DNA of 9,880 nt, taken from assembly GCA_016210495.1 (NCBI GenBank), contig JACQUC010000079.1, forward strand, positions 1 through 9,880, written 5' to 3'. The notes beneath the pieces were generated by a model. That model saw nothing but the letters and a program-made list of their open reading frames with translations. It had not been told where the DNA came from and did not search any database. The stretch is from Chloroflexota bacterium. GTDB lineage: Bacteria > Chloroflexota > FW602-bin22 > JACPRP01. The position numbers and the translations under genes were made by a program. Shown here one piece after another: positions 1-6,342 of the stretch; the stretch's first letter is position 1; each line of letters starts with the position of its first letter.

Positions 1-143
1 ACGAACCCCGGCCGGCAACTTGGTCTAGTCCCGCGTCTTGGCCTGATGACATAGCGACCTGGCAGCCCACAAATCAGCTTCGGCATAACGTAGGGCTAGA
101 GTGGCCTTGATCGCCAGCATGCCATTATGCACGGATCTCAGTA

Positions 144-1352
144 GTGCTCATCGACGCGTTGCAAAACCAGCTAGGTCAGCGGAGCAACGAACTGGCATCC
201 CAGGCTGTGACGCTGGAAACCCTTTATGAGATCGGCATGGGGCTGTCCGCACTTCTCGAAGCGAGTACGATAAAAGAAACCGCGGTCCAGAGAGCACGCA
301 ATCTCTTCGCCAGCGACGCGGCCGGGCTGGCGATACTCAATGAATCTAACGGTGAGGTAAGGTGGCGCCTGGTGGCTGGTGACGCTGGCGGAAACCTCGA
401 GAGCATCAACCTACAGTTGGGGCAAGGGTTGATCGGCAAGGCTATCCAGTCCGGGCAAGTGATGATGGTCAAGGACGCACAGCGAGAGCTCGGATCGGAA
501 GATCTGGCAGCAATCGATCCCGGGTTGGGCGAGACAAAGCTACGGGCCGTTCTGGTCGTTCCTGTGCGGATAGCCGGGAAGCCCATTGGGGCTCTGATGG
601 TGGGCTATAATGCGCCGCATTCCTTTCGTCTGAGGGACATAAGGCTTCTCACTGGCCTGGCAAACCATGTAGCGGTTGCCATCAACAATGCTCGGATGCT
701 AGAACAACTGAGTGCCCTTTCGGCCCTGGAGGAGCGGCAGCGTCTTGCCCGCGAAATGCACGACGGCCTCGCCCAAATGTTAGGGAGCATAACCGCTCAG
801 GCCACCGCCACACGCGAGCTGTTGGCTCAGGGGAAGACACAAGCTGCCCAGGGACAGCTAACCGGCCTTCAGGAAGTTGCGCTGAAAGCATACGTGGATG
901 TACGCCAATCGATTTTAGGTTTGAGAACTCCCTCCATCAGGATGCACGGTCTGTTGGACGCGCTGAACGAGTACATAGGAGGCATCAACAAGCAACAGGA
1001 GATACCGGTCCGTTTGGAAAGCCTGGAGGGCGCCCCGATCCAAGGTCTAGCCCCGGCCGTGGAGGTCCAGGGGATCCGGATAATCCAAGAGGCGATCCAC
1101 AACGTACAGAAGCATTCAAGGGCGCAGGCTGCGTCAATCAAGATCTACGGGGATGGCGAATGGCTGACCATCGAAATCCAGGACAATGGTCTTGGGTTCG
1201 ACGTCGACGAGACGTATGACAGGGGCAGTCACTTTGGGCTGCAGATGATGCGCGAGCGGGCGGAGTCCGTGGGCGGCCACCTTGACATCGAGTCCAGTCG
1301 AGGGCGTGGCACCTCGCTGTTGGTGCGGTTGCCCGTAGAAACGCGGAGGTGA
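144..1352 (+). CDS. GAF-domain sensor histidine kinase, NarX/LiaS-like (HisKA_3 + HATPase_c)
   Basis: Senses a signal through a GAF domain, autophosphorylates on a histidine and passes the phosphate to the response regulator encoded just downstream. In order: a short N-terminal helix (residues 1-25), a GAF domain (about 24-184), a dimerisation/phosphoacceptor region with REMHDGLAQ (phosphoacceptor His206), then an HATPase_c domain with N-box Asn320 (EAIHNVQKH), the D347-N-G-L-G-F ATP-lid motif and the HFGLQMMRERAE box. There is no transmembrane segment, so it should be cytoplasmic. The start is a GTG with no clear Shine-Dalgarno. The frame is open back to 111, and the next in-frame ATG (residue 32) would cut into the GAF domain. 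The first residues (MLIDALQNQLGQRSNELASQ) look like the linker helix that usually follows a HAMP domain in longer kinases, so the gene may be N-terminally shortened. Kinase family is certain; the ligand is unknown. Confidence 0.93.
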   Translation: MLIDALQNQLGQRSNELASQAVTLETLYEIGMGLSALLEASTIKETAVQRARNLFASDAAGLAILNESNGEVRWRLVAGDAGGNLESINLQLGQGLIGKAIQSGQVMMVKDAQRELGSEDLAAIDPGLGETKLRAVLVVPVRIAGKPIGALMVGYNAPHSFRLRDIRLLTGLANHVAVAINNARMLEQLSALSALEERQRLAREMHDGLAQMLGSITAQATATRELLAQGKTQAAQGQLTGLQEVALKAYVDVRQSILGLRTPSIRMHGLLDALNEYIGGINKQQEIPVRLESLEGAPIQGLAPAVEVQGIRIIQEAIHNVQKHSRAQAASIKIYGDGEWLTIEIQDNGLGFDVDETYDRGSHFGLQMMRERAESVGGHLDIESSRGRGTSLLVRLPVETRR

Positions 1353-1355
1353 AGA

Positions 1356-2000
1356 ATGTCTGTCAGGATTCTCATAGTGGACGACCATCCGATCTTTCGG
1401 CAAGGGCTTGCTGCGCTATTGGCTACAAGAGCGAGCCTCGAGGTGGTGGGAGAGGCAAGCAATGGAGAAGAGGCGTTGAACCTGGCACATAACCTCACCC
1501 CCGATCTGGTGCTGATGGATATCCATATGCCGGGGATAGGCGGGATAGAGGCGACCCGGCGAATACGGCACGAACTGCGGACCGTCAGGGTGGTCGTGCT
1601 CACGGTTTCTGATGACGAAGAAGACCTCTTCGAAGCCGTGAAAGCCGGAGCCCAGGGTTACATCGTGAAGAACCTGACCTCTGGCGAGGTGCTGGACCTG
1701 ATCGAGCGGGCGGCGATGGGGGAAGCTGCCTTCACCCCCGTTTTGGCCTCGAAAGCGCTCCTTACCTTGGGAGAAGGCTTAAAACACGGGCAGCAGGGGC
1801 TCTCCCCGCGAGAACGGGAGGTGCTGGAGCATCTGGTGCAGGGTTTCAGCAACGCAATGATCGCCAAGAGTATGGGGTTGAGCGAGGCCACCGTCCGCTT
1901 TCACCTTAGAAATATCCTTTCCAAGCTCCACGCCAAGAGTCGCACGGAGGCTGCGGTCCAGGCGGTAAGACATCACTTCGTGCGACCACGCCCACAATGA
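1356..2000 (+). CDS. NarL/FixJ-family response regulator (REC + LuxR HTH)
   Basis: Transcription regulator that accepts phosphate from the adjacent kinase and binds DNA. The receiver domain (about 1-120) has the acidic pair D9-D10, the phosphoacceptor D55 (VLMDIHMPG), T83 and K105, so it is complete. The C-terminal LuxR/NarL helix-turn-helix runs about 149-205, with LSPREREVLEHL and the recognition-helix stretch ATVRFHLRNILSKL. At 214 aa it is the usual length for the family. The ATG is 3 nt after the kinase stop and is preceded by GGAGGT at 1345-1350, which overlaps the end of the kinase gene, so the two are co-transcribed and probably translationally coupled. A terminator follows at 2066-2096. 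The target genes cannot be read from the sequence; the transporter cluster immediately downstream is the obvious candidate, by inference only. Confidence 0.95.
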   Translation: MSVRILIVDDHPIFRQGLAALLATRASLEVVGEASNGEEALNLAHNLTPDLVLMDIHMPGIGGIEATRRIRHELRTVRVVVLTVSDDEEDLFEAVKAGAQGYIVKNLTSGEVLDLIERAAMGEAAFTPVLASKALLTLGEGLKHGQQGLSPREREVLEHLVQGFSNAMIAKSMGLSEATVRFHLRNILSKLHAKSRTEAAVQAVRHHFVRPRPQ

Positions 2001-2065
2001 TTAGCTGTCAGATAATCTCTTAGAACATACAACCACCTATCGTTTCAGCTAGGGTTCCTTAGCGC

Positions 2066-2096
2066 AAGAGACGGCTCCGAAGCCGTCTCTTTATTT
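2066..2096 (+). terminator. Rho-independent terminator after the two-component pair
   Basis: An 11-bp perfect stem (2066-2076 pairs with 2081-2091) has a 4-nt loop, CCGA, and runs into a T-rich tail, TTTATTT. It sits 65 nt after the response-regulator stop and 53 nt before the first candidate start of the TDT gene. It therefore separates the kinase/regulator transcript from the transporter genes, which need their own promoter or readthrough. Confidence 0.9.
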
Positions 2097-2149
2097 AGCT
2101 ACGTCTCTAGCACAATGGACGTTCCCAACCAGGTGCACAAGGACACATA

Positions 2150-3424
2150 ATGAGCGTAGGCAAACCAGGCGTCGTGGAAAACGACGGCGCACTATCCAAC
2201 TTACAGGGGTTGGCGATGCGACCGGTGGATCGGAAGTATGGGGGAGAGCTTCATTTCCCGCTCGGGGACGTGGCGAAGCGCCCGCGTGTTGAGGTAGGAC
2301 AAAGCACATTTGATGAGCGGATCCGGACCTCCATAATGAACACCGCAAGGGACCTGCATCCCGCATATTTCGCGCTGGTGATGGCCACGGGAATAGTCTC
2401 TGTCGCGACCCATCTCCTGGGGATGAGTCAGATTGCGATTGCACTGGTCTGGCTTAACATCGTTGCTTTTGGGACACTCTGGCCGTTGACCTTGTTGCGC
2501 ATCACGCGTTTCCCACGCCGCTTCTTCGCGGATCTTTTCGACCACCAGTTGGGGCCGGGCTTCTTCACCACCGTGGCCGGGACCAGCATGTTCGGCAGCC
2601 AGCTAACGGTGGTCATGGGGAATTACGCCGTGGCGACGGTACTCTGGCTGTTGGCGCTGCTCCTGTGGATGTGCCTGATGTACGCGATCTTTGTGGGCCT
2701 TACGATCAAGGAGACGAAACCTCCTATCGACCAGGGTATCAATGGCGGCTGGCTCATCGCCATCGTGGCCACTCAGTCAGTCGCCGTCCTGAGTGGGCTT
2801 TTGGCCTCGCACCTGGAACCTTATCGCGAGTTGGTACTGTTCCTGGCCCTCGCGATGTGGTTGTTTGGGGGAATGTTCTACATCTGGATAATCTCGCTGA
2901 TCTTCTCTCGTTACACTTTCTTCAAATTCTCCCCGGAAGACCTAACGCCACCATACTGGGTGAACATGGGAGCGGTGGCAATCTCCGCCTTGAGTGGCAC
3001 GATCTTGATTATCAACGCTGGAGACACCGCGTTCTTAAAGGACCTGTTGCCCTTCATAAAAGGGCTTACCCTCTTCTTCTGGGCGACGGGGACGTGGTGG
3101 ATCCCGATGCTCGTCATCTTGTGGATCTGGAGGCACGTTCACAAGAAGCTCCCGCTGGCCTACAGCCCGCTGTACTGGGGAGCCGTTTTCCCGTTGGGCA
3201 TGTACACAGTTTGCACCTACCGCTTGACGGAGGTCATCGACCTGCCGTTCCTGATGCCCATTCCACGCTTCTTCGTGTACGTTGCGCTGGGCGCCTGGAT
3301 GATTACTTTTGTGGCGTTGATTCGCGCCGTTGTTCGAAATCTATCCGCGGTCGTTCGAGTGGCGAGGGGCTCAGCGCCGCCCGCGACCAATCTCGCGAGC
3401 CAATTTCCCCAACATGCGGATTAA
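2150..3424 (+). CDS. TDT/SLAC1-family anion transporter (tellurite-resistance/C4-dicarboxylate type)
   Basis: Integral membrane transporter or channel of the TDT family, which includes TehA, Mae1, Ssu1 and plant SLAC1 and moves small anions such as dicarboxylates, sulfite, chloride or nitrate. The family signature opens the core at residues 69-84 ([16 protein letters not shown]), followed by about ten hydrophobic helices. Other typical pieces are GTSMFGSQL, the loop [19 protein letters not shown] and the [17 protein letters not shown] segment. The core from residue 63 (about 362 aa) matches the family's normal size. The first 62 residues are an extra hydrophilic stretch. Two starts are possible: ATG 2150 has AAGGA at 2139-2143 with 6-nt spacing, while ATG 2336 (MNTARDLHP) fits the family but has only a weak ribosome site. 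I list the longer form because of its ribosome site. The substrate cannot be decided from sequence; the name tellurite resistance is historical. It lies 21 nt before the FNT gene and is probably co-transcribed with it. Confidence 0.88.
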   Translation: MSVGKPGVVENDGALSNLQGLAMRPVDRKYGGELHFPLGDVAKRPRVEVGQSTFDERIRTSIMNTARDLHPAYFALVMATGIVSVATHLLGMSQIAIALVWLNIVAFGTLWPLTLLRITRFPRRFFADLFDHQLGPGFFTTVAGTSMFGSQLTVVMGNYAVATVLWLLALLLWMCLMYAIFVGLTIKETKPPIDQGINGGWLIAIVATQSVAVLSGLLASHLEPYRELVLFLALAMWLFGGMFYIWIISLIFSRYTFFKFSPEDLTPPYWVNMGAVAISALSGTILIINAGDTAFLKDLLPFIKGLTLFFWATGTWWIPMLVILWIWRHVHKKLPLAYSPLYWGAVFPLGMYTVCTYRLTEVIDLPFLMPIPRFFVYVALGAWMITFVALIRAVVRNLSAVVRVARGSAPPATNLASQFPQHAD

Positions 3425-3445
3425 TGGAGCAGGTCGAGGATCCTT

Positions 3446-4609
3446 ATGGCAGAGAAACTATATAGCCTGGAGTCTGTAACGGAAACCATATCTGTTGCCA
3501 GCGAAGCCGCGGCGATGAAATGCAAGCTGAAGTTTGGCCAGGTGCTGCTTCTGGGCGTGATTGCTGCTGCTTATCTCGCCATGGCGACCACACTGTCATT
3601 CGCGGTCGCTGCGGGCGTTGAGCCCACGAGTCTGCAAAAACTGGTTATGGGAGTCGTCTTCCCCGTCGGCTTGATAGCGGTCGTAGTGGCGGTATCCGAG
3701 CTCTCCACCGGGAACTACCTAATCACACCTCTGGGAGCGATGACGCGGCGCGTCGGCTGGAAACAAACGCTGTGCAACTGGGCCGGGAGTTACGCGGGCA
3801 ATTTGCTAGGAGCTTTTTTGTTAGCAGTGGTGATCATTCAGGGGGCACACTTACTGGTCGGCCCGATGTGGGGTGAGGAATGGGTTGGATTGTTGAAGAA
3901 GATCGTCCTGGCCAAGGCGAGTTTGTCTCCGCTTGAGGCGTTCTTCAGAGGCATCTTGTGTATATGGCTGGTCGATTTGGCCGTCTGGCAAGCTTACCGG
4001 GCGAAAGACCTCACTTCCAAGTTCCTGCTTATCTGGTTTCCCACTTTTGCTTTCTTTGCTCTTGGATTAGAGCACAGCGTCGTCAACATGTTCTTGTTCC
4101 CCGCTGGGATATTTGCCGGTGTCGAAGTGTCGTGGAGCCAGTTCTTTGTTAATAATCTGATCCCAGTAGTCACCGGAAACGTGGTGGGCGGGGTGTTCAT
4201 CGTGGGAATGCTATACTGGTACTCCGCTGGCCTGCCAGTGTTCGGACGCTTGGGGGGCGTTTCGGCCGATGGGCTCGTCGAACAGGGCTCATATCGGCTG
4301 CTGGGGTTGACCATACTGAAGGGAGGGGCAGCGGTAGCGGTATTCGTAATTCTTTTCCCTGGAGTGGCCGGCGGATTATCAATTCTGCTTCCTGTCGAAC
4401 TGGGATTATTCGTGCCGATAGCGGTGATACTGTATGTGGCGACGATGGCGCTGGTAATGCCGATGGCTTTTGTGCGGATGTCTAAAGTAATATCAAGTGA
4501 GACCTGGCAGGGAAGAACGGCCCAGTTGCTATCGTTTCGAAACAACGGGGCAAGCCCAAGGCATAGCAGCTCGCAGGTTGCTTTGGTGCGGCCTGGCCAC
4601 GATTCTTAG
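3446..4609 (+). CDS. Formate/nitrite transporter (FNT) family protein with C-terminal extension
   Basis: Membrane channel/transporter of the FocA/NirC/HSC family, pentameric in known members, carrying formate, nitrite or hydrosulfide with proton coupling. Residues 1-262 are the FNT core: the ELSTGNYLITPLG loop (85-97), AGSYAGNLLGAF (113-124), Lys157 in the position of the family's conserved vestibule lysine, FFRGILCIWLVDLAVW (166-181), GLEHSVVNMFLFPAGI with the central pore histidine at 210, and NLIPVVTGNVVGG (237-249). Known members are about 270-290 aa; this one is 387. The remaining 125 residues contain two further hydrophobic segments (about 290-315 and 319-343) and a basic, polar tail. 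The start ATG has GAGGA at 3436-3440 with 5-nt spacing and follows the TDT gene by 21 nt. Formate versus nitrite specificity cannot be told from these residues. Confidence 0.92.
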   Translation: MAEKLYSLESVTETISVASEAAAMKCKLKFGQVLLLGVIAAAYLAMATTLSFAVAAGVEPTSLQKLVMGVVFPVGLIAVVVAVSELSTGNYLITPLGAMTRRVGWKQTLCNWAGSYAGNLLGAFLLAVVIIQGAHLLVGPMWGEEWVGLLKKIVLAKASLSPLEAFFRGILCIWLVDLAVWQAYRAKDLTSKFLLIWFPTFAFFALGLEHSVVNMFLFPAGIFAGVEVSWSQFFVNNLIPVVTGNVVGGVFIVGMLYWYSAGLPVFGRLGGVSADGLVEQGSYRLLGLTILKGGAAVAVFVILFPGVAGGLSILLPVELGLFVPIAVILYVATMALVMPMAFVRMSKVISSETWQGRTAQLLSFRNNGASPRHSSSQVALVRPGHDS

Positions 4610-4663
4610 AGTGGGGCACGACAGGTTTTGTATGCTGGAGTGCTACCAATGGCACTCGACGCG

Positions 4664-4670
4664 AGGAGGA
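4664..4670 (+). promoter_or_regulatory. Shine-Dalgarno deciding the start of the 218-aa membrane protein
   Basis: AGGAGGA ends 3 nt before ATG 4674. An ATG also overlaps its end at 4670, in another frame, but that frame does not give the conserved-looking membrane protein. This site places the start well downstream of the open frame that begins inside the FNT gene. Confidence 0.75.
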
Positions 4671-4673
4671 TGT

Positions 4674-5330
4674 ATGAATACGCGTTCCAATTCTCCGGAG
4701 TCTTGGACAACAACAGAGATATCGACGGTTGTACCCAGGTTGCTAAACCGACACGTCGCGCGCAACGTGGCAGTGGCGTTAGTCTTGCTCTTGTCTGCCG
4801 CCGGCGTATGGTTGGCCCTGGAGGGGATCGGAGCCGCGCGTGCTGACCTGGCGCTGGCCAAGTGGGTCTATTTGCTCTCACTACTGGTTTTGGTTTGCGG
4901 CAGCACCTGGGAGGTTGTGAGCACAAGAAGCAAATTGCCCCGCCCCACCCTGGGCGGACAGGGCCGTCTCCCGATGGAATCGGGATCCCGTCTCGGGACG
5001 CCCCTAGAAACACGTATTCTGCACCAGAAGCTAGGTCTAGGGACCAGCACGTTTCCGGACGTGCTGGAGTACGCCGTGGTAAGCTTACTGGTCAGCGGAA
5101 TGTATGTCTTGGTGGCGTATTCGCTGAACTTCGGCTCCCGCTACTGGCCGTGGTATAACGGCCTGATCGGCCTGCAAGGGTTGTTGCTGTTAGTGCTGGC
5201 TTCCGTGGTGTTTGTGGGGAAGGTCGAGCGGCAGACTAAAGGGCAGTGGTTCCTCCGTCTGGTCACGATGCTATCGTCGCTCGTCCTATTGCTTTCGGCG
5301 GTATTCGACGTGGTTCCTTATTTATCGTGA
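4674..5330 (+). CDS. Unrecognised membrane protein with about five transmembrane helices
   Basis: I do not recognise a family. The 218-residue protein has a hydrophilic N-terminus (1-30) and hydrophobic segments at about 31-49, 64-80, 131-149, 162-182 and 193-213. Between helices 2 and 3 is a 50-residue polar, Gly/Pro/Arg-rich loop (83-130). There are no obvious metal, haem or nucleotide-binding motifs; Cys75 is the only cysteine. The frame is open from 4497, but ATG 4674 is preferred because GAGGAGGA at 4663-4670 lies directly before it and the preceding residues overlap the end of the FNT gene. It begins 64 nt after the FNT stop on the same strand and is probably the last gene of the transporter operon, since the next genes converge on it. 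Its position suggests a partner or accessory of the anion transporters, but that is inference. Two strong inverted repeats lie inside the gene (4969-4998 and 5044-5067). Confidence 0.8.
   Translation: MNTRSNSPESWTTTEISTVVPRLLNRHVARNVAVALVLLLSAAGVWLALEGIGAARADLALAKWVYLLSLLVLVCGSTWEVVSTRSKLPRPTLGGQGRLPMESGSRLGTPLETRILHQKLGLGTSTFPDVLEYAVVSLLVSGMYVLVAYSLNFGSRYWPWYNGLIGLQGLLLLVLASVVFVGKVERQTKGQWFLRLVTMLSSLVLLLSAVFDVVPYLS
4969..4998. repeat. Two abutting hairpins (alternating TCCCG/CGGGA units) inside the membrane-protein gene
   Basis: TCCCGAT (4969-4975) pairs perfectly with ATCGGGA (4979-4985) across a 3-nt loop. TCCCG (4986-4990) then pairs with CGGGA (4994-4998) across TCT. The central CGGGATCCCG (4981-4990) is itself a palindrome, so alternative pairings exclude each other. 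The repeat lies in the part encoding the polar loop between helices 2 and 3. No T-tract follows, so it is not a terminator. Confidence 0.6.
5044..5067. repeat. Perfect 9-bp inverted repeat inside the membrane-protein gene
   Basis: CCAGCACGT (5044-5052) and ACGTGCTGG (5059-5067) flank a 6-nt loop, TTCCGG. It lies 45 nt after the 4969-4998 hairpins and encodes the residues just before helix 3. There is no T-tract. It may be an RNA structure, a protein-binding palindrome or chance. Confidence 0.6.
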
Positions 5331-5401
5331 AGGGTGGCGCATAGCTGCCGCCTGCCAGTCGGTCGCCTAGCGGTTGAGGCGATTAGACGGTTGATAACAG
5401 T

Positions 5402-5794
5402 CTATGTCTCTGGCGGAGTGCGTTTTTCCAGGGTGTGCAGGTTGCGATCCTGACGGATCAGGCCCCCGGCTACGTCGGCTAGCGCCAGTTCCGCTGGCGA
5501 AGGCGCGTAGTCGGTGAAGAAATAGGCGACGCGCCGGCGCAGCGCCAGCAGCGCCGGAACGCTGAGCCGAGCGACCCGACGCTTCCGGCCGAGATAGGCG
5601 GCGTCGACGGTTGTCATAAATCGGAAGTTGACGAACATATCGTCGCCATCACGCGCGGGATCTTTCCACGAGGGCAAGAAAAATGTGTGGTTGTAGCCAT
5701 CTCGTCTAACTGCTGGAAATAGAGGCGTCGCTTTGGATACCAGGCCACGGTTAATCGCGCACCGCGTCGGTTTCAGGCCACGAAGAAAGAGCAT
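5402..5794 (-). CDS. Hypothetical basic protein (130 aa) overlapping the RHH gene
   Basis: No family recognised. The predicted protein is rich in Arg/Lys: GLKPTRCAINRG near the start, GRKRRVARL and LRRRVAYFF in the middle, and a polar tail ending EKRTPPET. It also has an aromatic central section (NHTFFLPSWKD, MFVNFRFMTT). There is no membrane segment or signal peptide. The start ATG at 5794 is chosen because AAGGA lies at 5800-5804, 5 nt before it. This makes the gene overlap the preceding RHH gene by 44 nt in another frame, an arrangement typical of translational coupling. The frame is open further upstream to 5872, but that part shadows the RHH gene. It is the last gene of the - strand block and converges on the membrane-protein gene 71 nt away. 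A basic protein behind a small RHH protein could be a toxin or a nucleic-acid binder; this is a guess. It could also be a decayed gene. Confidence 0.55.
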   Translation of the reverse strand: MLFLRGLKPTRCAINRGLVSKATPLFPAVRRDGYNHTFFLPSWKDPARDGDDMFVNFRFMTTVDAAYLGRKRRVARLSVPALLALRRRVAYFFTDYAPSPAELALADVAGGLIRQDRNLHTLEKRTPPET

Positions 5795-6041
5795 AAAAAT
5801 CCTTGATCTGCGACTCGCTATCCGGGGGCGTGACGTGTGTTGTGAACAGCCGCTCGTGGGGGTCGATGCCACTTTCCCGCAATTCGTCGAGCATTTGCTT
5901 CAGAGGCAGGCCGACGTAGCGCAGGAGCATCCGCGTTAGCTCGGTGAAGCTGCCACCCGCAAGGGCATCGGCCAGCTCGTTAATTAGGCGCGATTCCTCC
6001 GGCGAAAAGGAAGCACTGCGAACAGATGCGACTCTACTCAC
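5751..6041 (-). CDS. Probable ribbon-helix-helix DNA-binding protein (96 aa)
   Basis: A small protein whose first half fits the ribbon-helix-helix layout: a short strand with alternating residues (VASVRSASFS, 4-13), a first helix (PEESRLINELADAL, 14-27), the turn GGS, and a second helix (FTELTRMLLRYVGL, 32-45). RHH proteins bind DNA as dimers and are often autoregulators or antitoxins. The C-terminal half (46-96) is acidic and polar, with no recognised domain; it could be a partner-binding tail. The start is GTG at 6041, supported by AGGAG at 6049-6053 with 7-nt spacing. It lies 32 nt after the small acidic ORF and overlaps the next gene by 44 nt. The assignment is by fold pattern only; a simple helical protein unrelated to RHH is possible. 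By inference it represses the accessory genes or the restriction operon. Confidence 0.7.
   Translation of the reverse strand: MSRVASVRSASFSPEESRLINELADALAGGSFTELTRMLLRYVGLPLKQMLDELRESGIDPHERLFTTHVTPPDSESQIKDFYALSSWPETDAVRD
5800..5804 (-). promoter_or_regulatory. Internal Shine-Dalgarno for the overlapping 130-aa gene
   Basis: Read on the - strand this is AAGGA followed by TTTTT and ATG. It lies inside the end of the RHH gene and supports independent initiation of the second gene over a frameshift between two halves of one gene. Confidence 0.6.
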
Positions 6042-6048
6042 TGGTTTG

Positions 6049-6053
6049 CTCCT
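6049..6053 (-). promoter_or_regulatory. Shine-Dalgarno supporting the GTG start of the RHH gene
   Basis: AGGAG on the - strand lies 7 nt before GTG 6041. It fixes the start of the 96-aa protein in a region that has no ATG in frame. Confidence 0.65.
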
Positions 6054-6073
6054 GGCTTGTTCTGAGTCCCTGT

Positions 6074-6241
6074 TTATAACCGTTCATAACATGGAAATCG
6101 CCGCTCGTCAATGCCGAATACGCGAAGGATCTCTTCGAGCAAGTCGGCGGACTGCTCGCGTGCGGCCACGATCAAGGCCTCTTGCATCTCGTCGGTAAGA
6201 TCTGCAAGGTCGTCCACATCGAAGACTCTAACCAGGTCCAA
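6074..6241 (-). CDS. Small acidic helical ORF (about 55 aa), unrecognised
   Basis: The - strand frame reads from a TTG at 6241 (or a GTG at 6217, giving 47 aa) to TAA at 6074-6076, with an in-frame stop upstream. The product is strongly acidic and apparently helical: VFDVDDLADLTDEMQEAL, then EQSADLLEEILRVFGIDE, ending RFPCYERL. Its amphipathic, regularly spaced leucines are unlike random out-of-frame translation, and it fills the gap between the DprA-like gene and the RHH gene on the same strand. No strong ribosome site is visible; GGGGA abuts the TTG and is too close to be ideal. There is no ATG in frame. It could be a genuine small partner protein, an antitoxin-like piece or the remnant of a longer gene. 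Family unknown. Confidence 0.45.
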   Translation of the reverse strand: MDLVRVFDVDDLADLTDEMQEALIVAAREQSADLLEEILRVFGIDERRFPCYERL

Positions 6242-6342
6242 TCCCCGAAGCCATATAGTTAGTTATGCGTAATCACGACCAGTCGCCACCGGCTGCGCTC
6301 CCTCGTGGCCGTTGGACACCGGAGGCGCGGACCGTGTCACGC

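Noticed and set aside
1..143. A possible gene tail or RNA gene at the left edge
   Set aside because: Short open stretches exist in two frames, but none shows a domain, and no tRNA-like fold or promoter was evident.
2011..2016. GATAAT as a -10 box for the transporter genes
   Set aside because: No matching -35 element, and it lies upstream of the terminator at 2066, so a transcript from it would be stopped.
2665..3465. A 266-codon + strand frame inside the TDT gene
   Set aside because: It is out of frame with a clear transporter, has no membrane pattern and is rich in Arg/Gly/His, as expected of a frame-shifted shadow.
3994..4545. A 183-codon - strand frame opposite the FNT gene
   Set aside because: Thr/Pro/Asn-rich antisense of a membrane protein; the FNT motifs on the + strand are decisive.
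5363..5382. TCGCCT / AGGCGA stem between the converging blocks, as a possible two-way terminator
   Set aside because: Only a 6-bp stem with an 8-nt loop and no T-tract on either side; too weak to call.
5402..6041. The RHH and basic-protein frames as one gene broken by a frameshift
   Set aside because: Each has its own ribosome site at a suitable distance, and the first ends in a normal polar tail. Overlapping genes explain it better, although decay is not excluded.
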